Source: Poecilobothrus nobilitatus
Lineage: Eukaryota > Arthropoda > Insecta > Diptera > Dolichopodidae
Direction: 5' to 3'
DNA length: 64,000 nucleotides
Assembly: GCA_947095535.1 (NCBI GenBank)
Contig: OX352773.1
Span: 28,417,398-28,481,397, forward strand
Shown: piece by piece, positions 59,901 through 64,000 of the stretch
Layout: every line of letters begins with the position of its first letter
How positions within the stretch are numbered: the first letter of the stretch is position 1
The notes under the pieces: model-generated
Databases searched by the model: none
Told to the model about the DNA's origin: nothing
What the model saw: only the letters and a program-made list of their open reading frames with translations
Made by a program: the position numbers and the translations under genes

Positions 59901-61202
59901 GTGACTCATTTTTTATTGTTATTTACATAATTATTTGTTTCATCCAACCCAATTTTTATATTTTGATTGTGAAAGACAAAAAAAAAATAAATAAATGAAT
60001 TGAAAATGGCTCGCGAATGTGGTATAGAGGTCGTACGTGACGTTTAATATTTTCATTTGCGGTTTTTCTTTTATAAAATTTTATTGTTATTCTTGTTTTA
60101 TTTAAATTTACAATCTATGTGTTTTTGGTGGTGTAAAAAAAAAAAATCTCTTAAAAATAGTTTGTCTAGTATAGCTAAAATTTACTGTACAGCAAAAAAG
60201 AAAAAGAAAAAAGAGAAAAAACAAAAAAAATAGTCATCAAATTATTGTAGAACTTTTGTAAATTGTAAATTTTAACTTGACGTGTAAATAGTTTTTTTTT
60301 TCTTTGTATTATTTCTGATTTTGATTTGGACTATTTGAAATCCGTGAATTGAAAGGAAATTTCCAGAAAACCAAAATAAAAAAAAAAAAAAAAAACAATG
60401 AATATCTTCAAATATTCAACTAGCACCAGCTGTGGAGTTCAATATTAATGCGGAAAAAATATAACTTGTAAAATTAAAAAAAAAAAACGAAAACAAAAAA
60501 AATCAACTTGTCGTCGTCGTAAACAAAACAAAAAGGGTGTAATATTCAGAGTCATCATTGTCGCTGATGATGGAGTAATTATTTTATTCATAAAAAAAAA
60601 AAAAAGAAACAAAATAACAGACCTGTCTTTTGTCCCTTTCAAAATTTTTTTTTTTTTTTGTACATAAATATAATTTTAAATTTTATTAAACTAAGAGTGA
60701 CCATAATGGTTCAGTTTAAAAGATAATTTTTTTTATTTGTACCCTGGCGAAAAATTAAAATTAATTTAATTTTATTTTAGAAACTTTAGAACCTTAGAAT
60801 ATTGCAAGATCTTTCATTATTAGGACTTATTTTATCAATTATTTTATTATATCTCTATTTTATAGGTATTTGTATTTTGTATAATTATCAATTTTCTGTT
60901 TGCTTTAGAATTAATGGGACTGACAGGATGACATTTTGTTTAATATATATCATTTTTATGTGGATTATGTCTTTAAGGGAAATCTGAAAAAAGGACGACT
61001 ACGTAGTTTTAACAAAATTTAAAGCATGGCGCTTTTAATTTTTCAGTTTTTTTTTTTTAATCTATTAACATGACATTTTTGGTAAAACTATTAATATTGA
61101 TCGTTGTTAAATTTTTGATAACTTTTTAACTCTATTTCTTAATTTTTGAAAATTGCTTCGAATATAATATGTTAATTTCATTTCTTCCTTCTTTTCACAA
61201 AT
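56951..61202. other. AT-rich non-coding stretch
   Basis: No gene recognised; homopolymers and ATC/GAT-rich patches (58940-58980, 59828-59850, 60545-60570). Open frames such as 58169-58354 and 59503-59748 are low-complexity. Confidence 0.6.
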
Positions 61203-61210
61203 GTTATTGA

Positions 61211-61727
61211 CGGTCAGTGACAGAACGCCCGAGGAAATATAAAGTTCGCATTCTTTAATTCCAAAACTTTTAGAACTAACATCCGTAGGTCCTTTTCAAA
61301 AAAGAATTAATATCCACGGGTCTTAATTCCACTAGATCGTGGGCTTTAAGTCCATTACGAAAAAGAATTAAATGTATAAAAGGAAAGTTAAGTAAAATGC
61401 ATATAACCCTGATTTTGTAACCAACTCTAAAATCCTTCCCAAGTCAGAACCTCGCACATATGTATATTAGTAATTATTCTGGAAAAAGAAGATATTCCAA
61501 TTTTTATCCAAAACTCTAAAATCCCTCTAAATGCGTTTGCTTTATATATTCTATTATTCTCTTCTTTTAATAAAAAAAAATAGTGTGGGTGTTAATTCCA
61601 ATTCAAAAGGAATTCAAAGCCCGCTGGTTTTAAATCCTTTTAATTATCGGCTTTCATTTCAATTCAAATTTGCCGGCGTGCCGTAACAATTCAAATTTTA
61701 TTTCCTCGAGCGTTCTGTCACTGAACC
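61211..61727. mobile_element. Non-autonomous TIR element (MITE), about 517 bp
   Basis: CAGTGACAGAACGC(C/T)CGAGG continues into GAAATA at both ends in inverted orientation, with one mismatch over about 24 bp. CGGT on the left and CGGTT on the right extend it. GTTATTGA (61203-61210) recurs at 61728-61735, giving a 7-8-bp target-site duplication, the size made by hAT or P-type transposases. The interior is AATTC-rich with no coding sequence. Superfamily not settled. Confidence 0.82.
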
Positions 61728-61735
61728 GTTATTGA

Positions 61736-64000
61736 TACTTTGTTATATAGAATTCACTTGCAATCGAATTTAGTAATTTTAAAGTTGTGTTATAAAGTGT
61801 TTAGTACATTTATTTTCTAAATAAACGTAAAGGGACTCAATATATACAACACTAAAAGAATATGGTTACTTTATATAAATTCGATGAGAATAAAAGTGCT
61901 TAAATAAATATGTAAAACAATGGGGGCAGAATTAAAAAACAAAAAATATGTTGAAAAAAAAAAACAAAAAATATAATTTCTTGTTGGATCGATTTAAACG
62001 TTTTCTAAAAACGATTTTTTTTTTTTTGTTTTACAAGTTCTATTATTTAAAGCGTAACAGCGCGTCTTAACTAATTTTTCCAATGAAAACAAGCGACAAC
62101 GAACGAAATTTAAATTAAAGTAAAAAAGAAAAAAAAAAGAAAAAACAAAAACTATATATATATATATTTTTTATAGTGTTAATAGCTTTCTTGTACCAGT
62201 TACACCTGTTACAAACTTAAGATTTTTTTTTTTTGTTTTTTTTTTGTCAAAGATACACTGAGAATGTAGATGCAAGTTGATTTATTTATGAATCTATCTG
62301 TACGAGTTAGAGTAATAGTGGTGTGGTTGGTAGGTTACAGTTGGTAGGATAGAGTGAAAAAGCATTATTTTTCCATTTACTATTTTTTTATTTTAATAAA
62401 AAGTGTTTTTTAATTAAATTGCTGTACCTATGTGCATTTTGGGAAAAGACAAGTTCTACTGTTTATTTTAATGTATTTAATGATGGTGTCTTTGGTTTTT
62501 TTTTTTTTTGTTTTTCTTGATGAATTTTCAGCAATAAAAAAAAATACCTACCACCTCCCGATCAAGTTATCCTGAATATGCATAAACATATGTGTGTGTA
62601 TATATATAAGTATATATATGTTATAAATAAAATAAAAAAAAATAAAAAACAATAATGAATAAAATTAATTTGAGCCGTGGGAACTGCCATGTTGATTGAA
62701 GTGTAAAAGAAGACTTTTTTTTTTAATAAAAGTTCATTCTATAGTCGTCTTATTTTTTATATTAACGTTGATTTGAGAAATATAATAGTAAATCAGTTTA
62801 AAAAAAAAAAAAAAAAACCAAAAGAACCCACAAATAGATTTTTCGCACAGGCTAAAGTTTTATTTCAAATTCATTTATATGGAAATGTTAAAACTATATT
62901 TTTTTTTTTTTTAAATATATTTTCTTTAATTTAAATTAATTTCTTGAAATCATTTCATTTCCTGTGTAAAATTTTTTTTTTTTTTTTTTAAGTTTTTTAA
63001 TTCTTTTTTTTTTTTTAATTTTAAATTTAATATGCAGGTCATGGTAAATTTTTTCTTTTTTTTTTTGTTCATATTAATAATTGCATTGTTTTTTTTTTTT
63101 AATCTATTAAGGTGCCAGTGCCAGAGAGATAAAATAGACAGGGGGAACTTGAATATAAAAACTAAATGAGTCATATAATGTGTCATTTGTTGGTTTTTGT
63201 GTCAAATAAATTAAGTTTGTTAATGTGAAATTGAAAAACAAAAAAAAAAAAAAAAAAACTTATAAAAAGTAGAAGGAATGATAAGTATCTAGTGTATAGT
63301 GTCATAATTTATTAAAAATTAGAAAAAAAAGAAAATAATAATTGAAATATAATTAATGCTAGTGCATCGTATTATCAATTTAATTACAAGGTTTTATTTC
63401 AATCAAAGAAGCAATTTATATTCATTACAATGTATTTTATATGTTAACAATATTTTGTCCCAAGGCTGATGTTCTTCTTAATTTCTAATTTTAACGCCCT
63501 TTTGGTCTTATAAATTAATCATATATATGTATATATACAACGTTTAAAAAAAGCCATTATTGGATTGGGTGGGAAGTTGGGTTGAGTAAATTTCACATCA
63601 GTTTTTAAACTTATTAAAAACACTAACGGTATTTATTAAGTATTTATATACATATATATACAATTATAATATTTTTTAAATTCTAATTATTGTACTGAAT
63701 ATTCTATAAATAAAATTATAAAATTAATTGTCTTATTAATTTAAATATTATACCATTTTGTTTTTTTTTGTTTTTTTTTCAAATGCTTAAGTTTCCATAG
63801 AGAATAGAATAAAAGGCGGAAAATTGCAATTATAATGACATAAAAACTCTCTAATTATAATTATATTTGTTTTTTTTTTTCTACATTTGGAAAAAGTTAT
63901 TAAAAAAATTTTCAAAAGATAATCTAAAGACATAAGACGCAATTAAATTTTTTTTTAAAAAGTGCCAAAATACCTTTTCATTGTATTTTTTATTGATGGA
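61736..64000. other. AT-rich non-coding stretch
   Basis: Homopolymers and TA-rich words only. The minus-strand open frame 62950-63186 is a Lys-rich low-complexity translation. Confidence 0.6.

Noticed and set aside
1..64000. CRISPR arrays, bacterial operons, ribosome binding sites
   Set aside because: The sequence is eukaryotic. No spacer-repeat structure or bacterial gene layout is present.

Overview
This window looks like non-coding DNA from an insect, most likely a fly. It is extremely AT-rich, full of A/T homopolymers and (TA)n runs, and I can support no host protein-coding exon in its 64 kb. Three copies of a mini-me/INE-1 (Helentron-like) family with the dipteran GTCY-type tetranucleotide, an I-clade LINE and tRNA-derived SINEs all fit a dipteran. 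A candidate zero-length-exon (recursive) splice site on the + strand near 14,068 suggests the window may lie inside a very long intron of a + strand gene. Both the species and the host gene are unknown.

Layout. 824-1874: mini-me-like element with a 143-bp internal tandem repeat. 1875-9526: AT-rich filler with microsatellites and one long G tract. 9527-10490: a tRNA-derived SINE (called SINE-B here) split by a 542-bp terminal-inverted-repeat element. 10791-11566: a second mini-me-like element, on the minus strand. 11567-26142: filler with the recursive splice candidate, a pogo-like transposon end and a 13-bp-arm inverted repeat. 26155-33062: three copies of a second SINE family (SINE-A) and a degenerate repeat with a ~415-bp duplication. 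36060-36475: a possible old repeat. 40831-43363: the third mini-me-like element, with a ~147-bp array of 13-14 units, higher-order duplication and a 13.5-copy ACGG microsatellite. 48280-48467: the fourth SINE-A. 48575-48640: a perfect 27-bp inverted repeat. 49800-55882: a complete I-clade non-LTR retrotransposon on the minus strand. 56634-56939: the second SINE-B. 61211-61727: a TIR element of about 517 bp.

The LINE holds the only convincing protein-coding sequence. It has a CAGT 5' end, a 512-bp 5' UTR, ORF1 (519 aa, three CCHC knuckles), a 45-bp spacer, ORF2 (1258 aa; endonuclease, reverse transcriptase, RNase H, C-terminal CCHC), a short 3' UTR, a (TAA)n tail and a 13-bp target-site duplication. 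ORF1 would coat the RNA and ORF2 would carry out target-primed reverse transcription. Two features stand out. The ORF1 C-terminus carries a second, diverged copy of the start of the endonuclease domain. The reverse transcriptase active site reads YADN instead of YADD, so this copy may be inactive although both frames are open. The SINEs need reverse transcriptase supplied in trans; neither family visibly shares the LINE's 3' end, so the partner is unknown.
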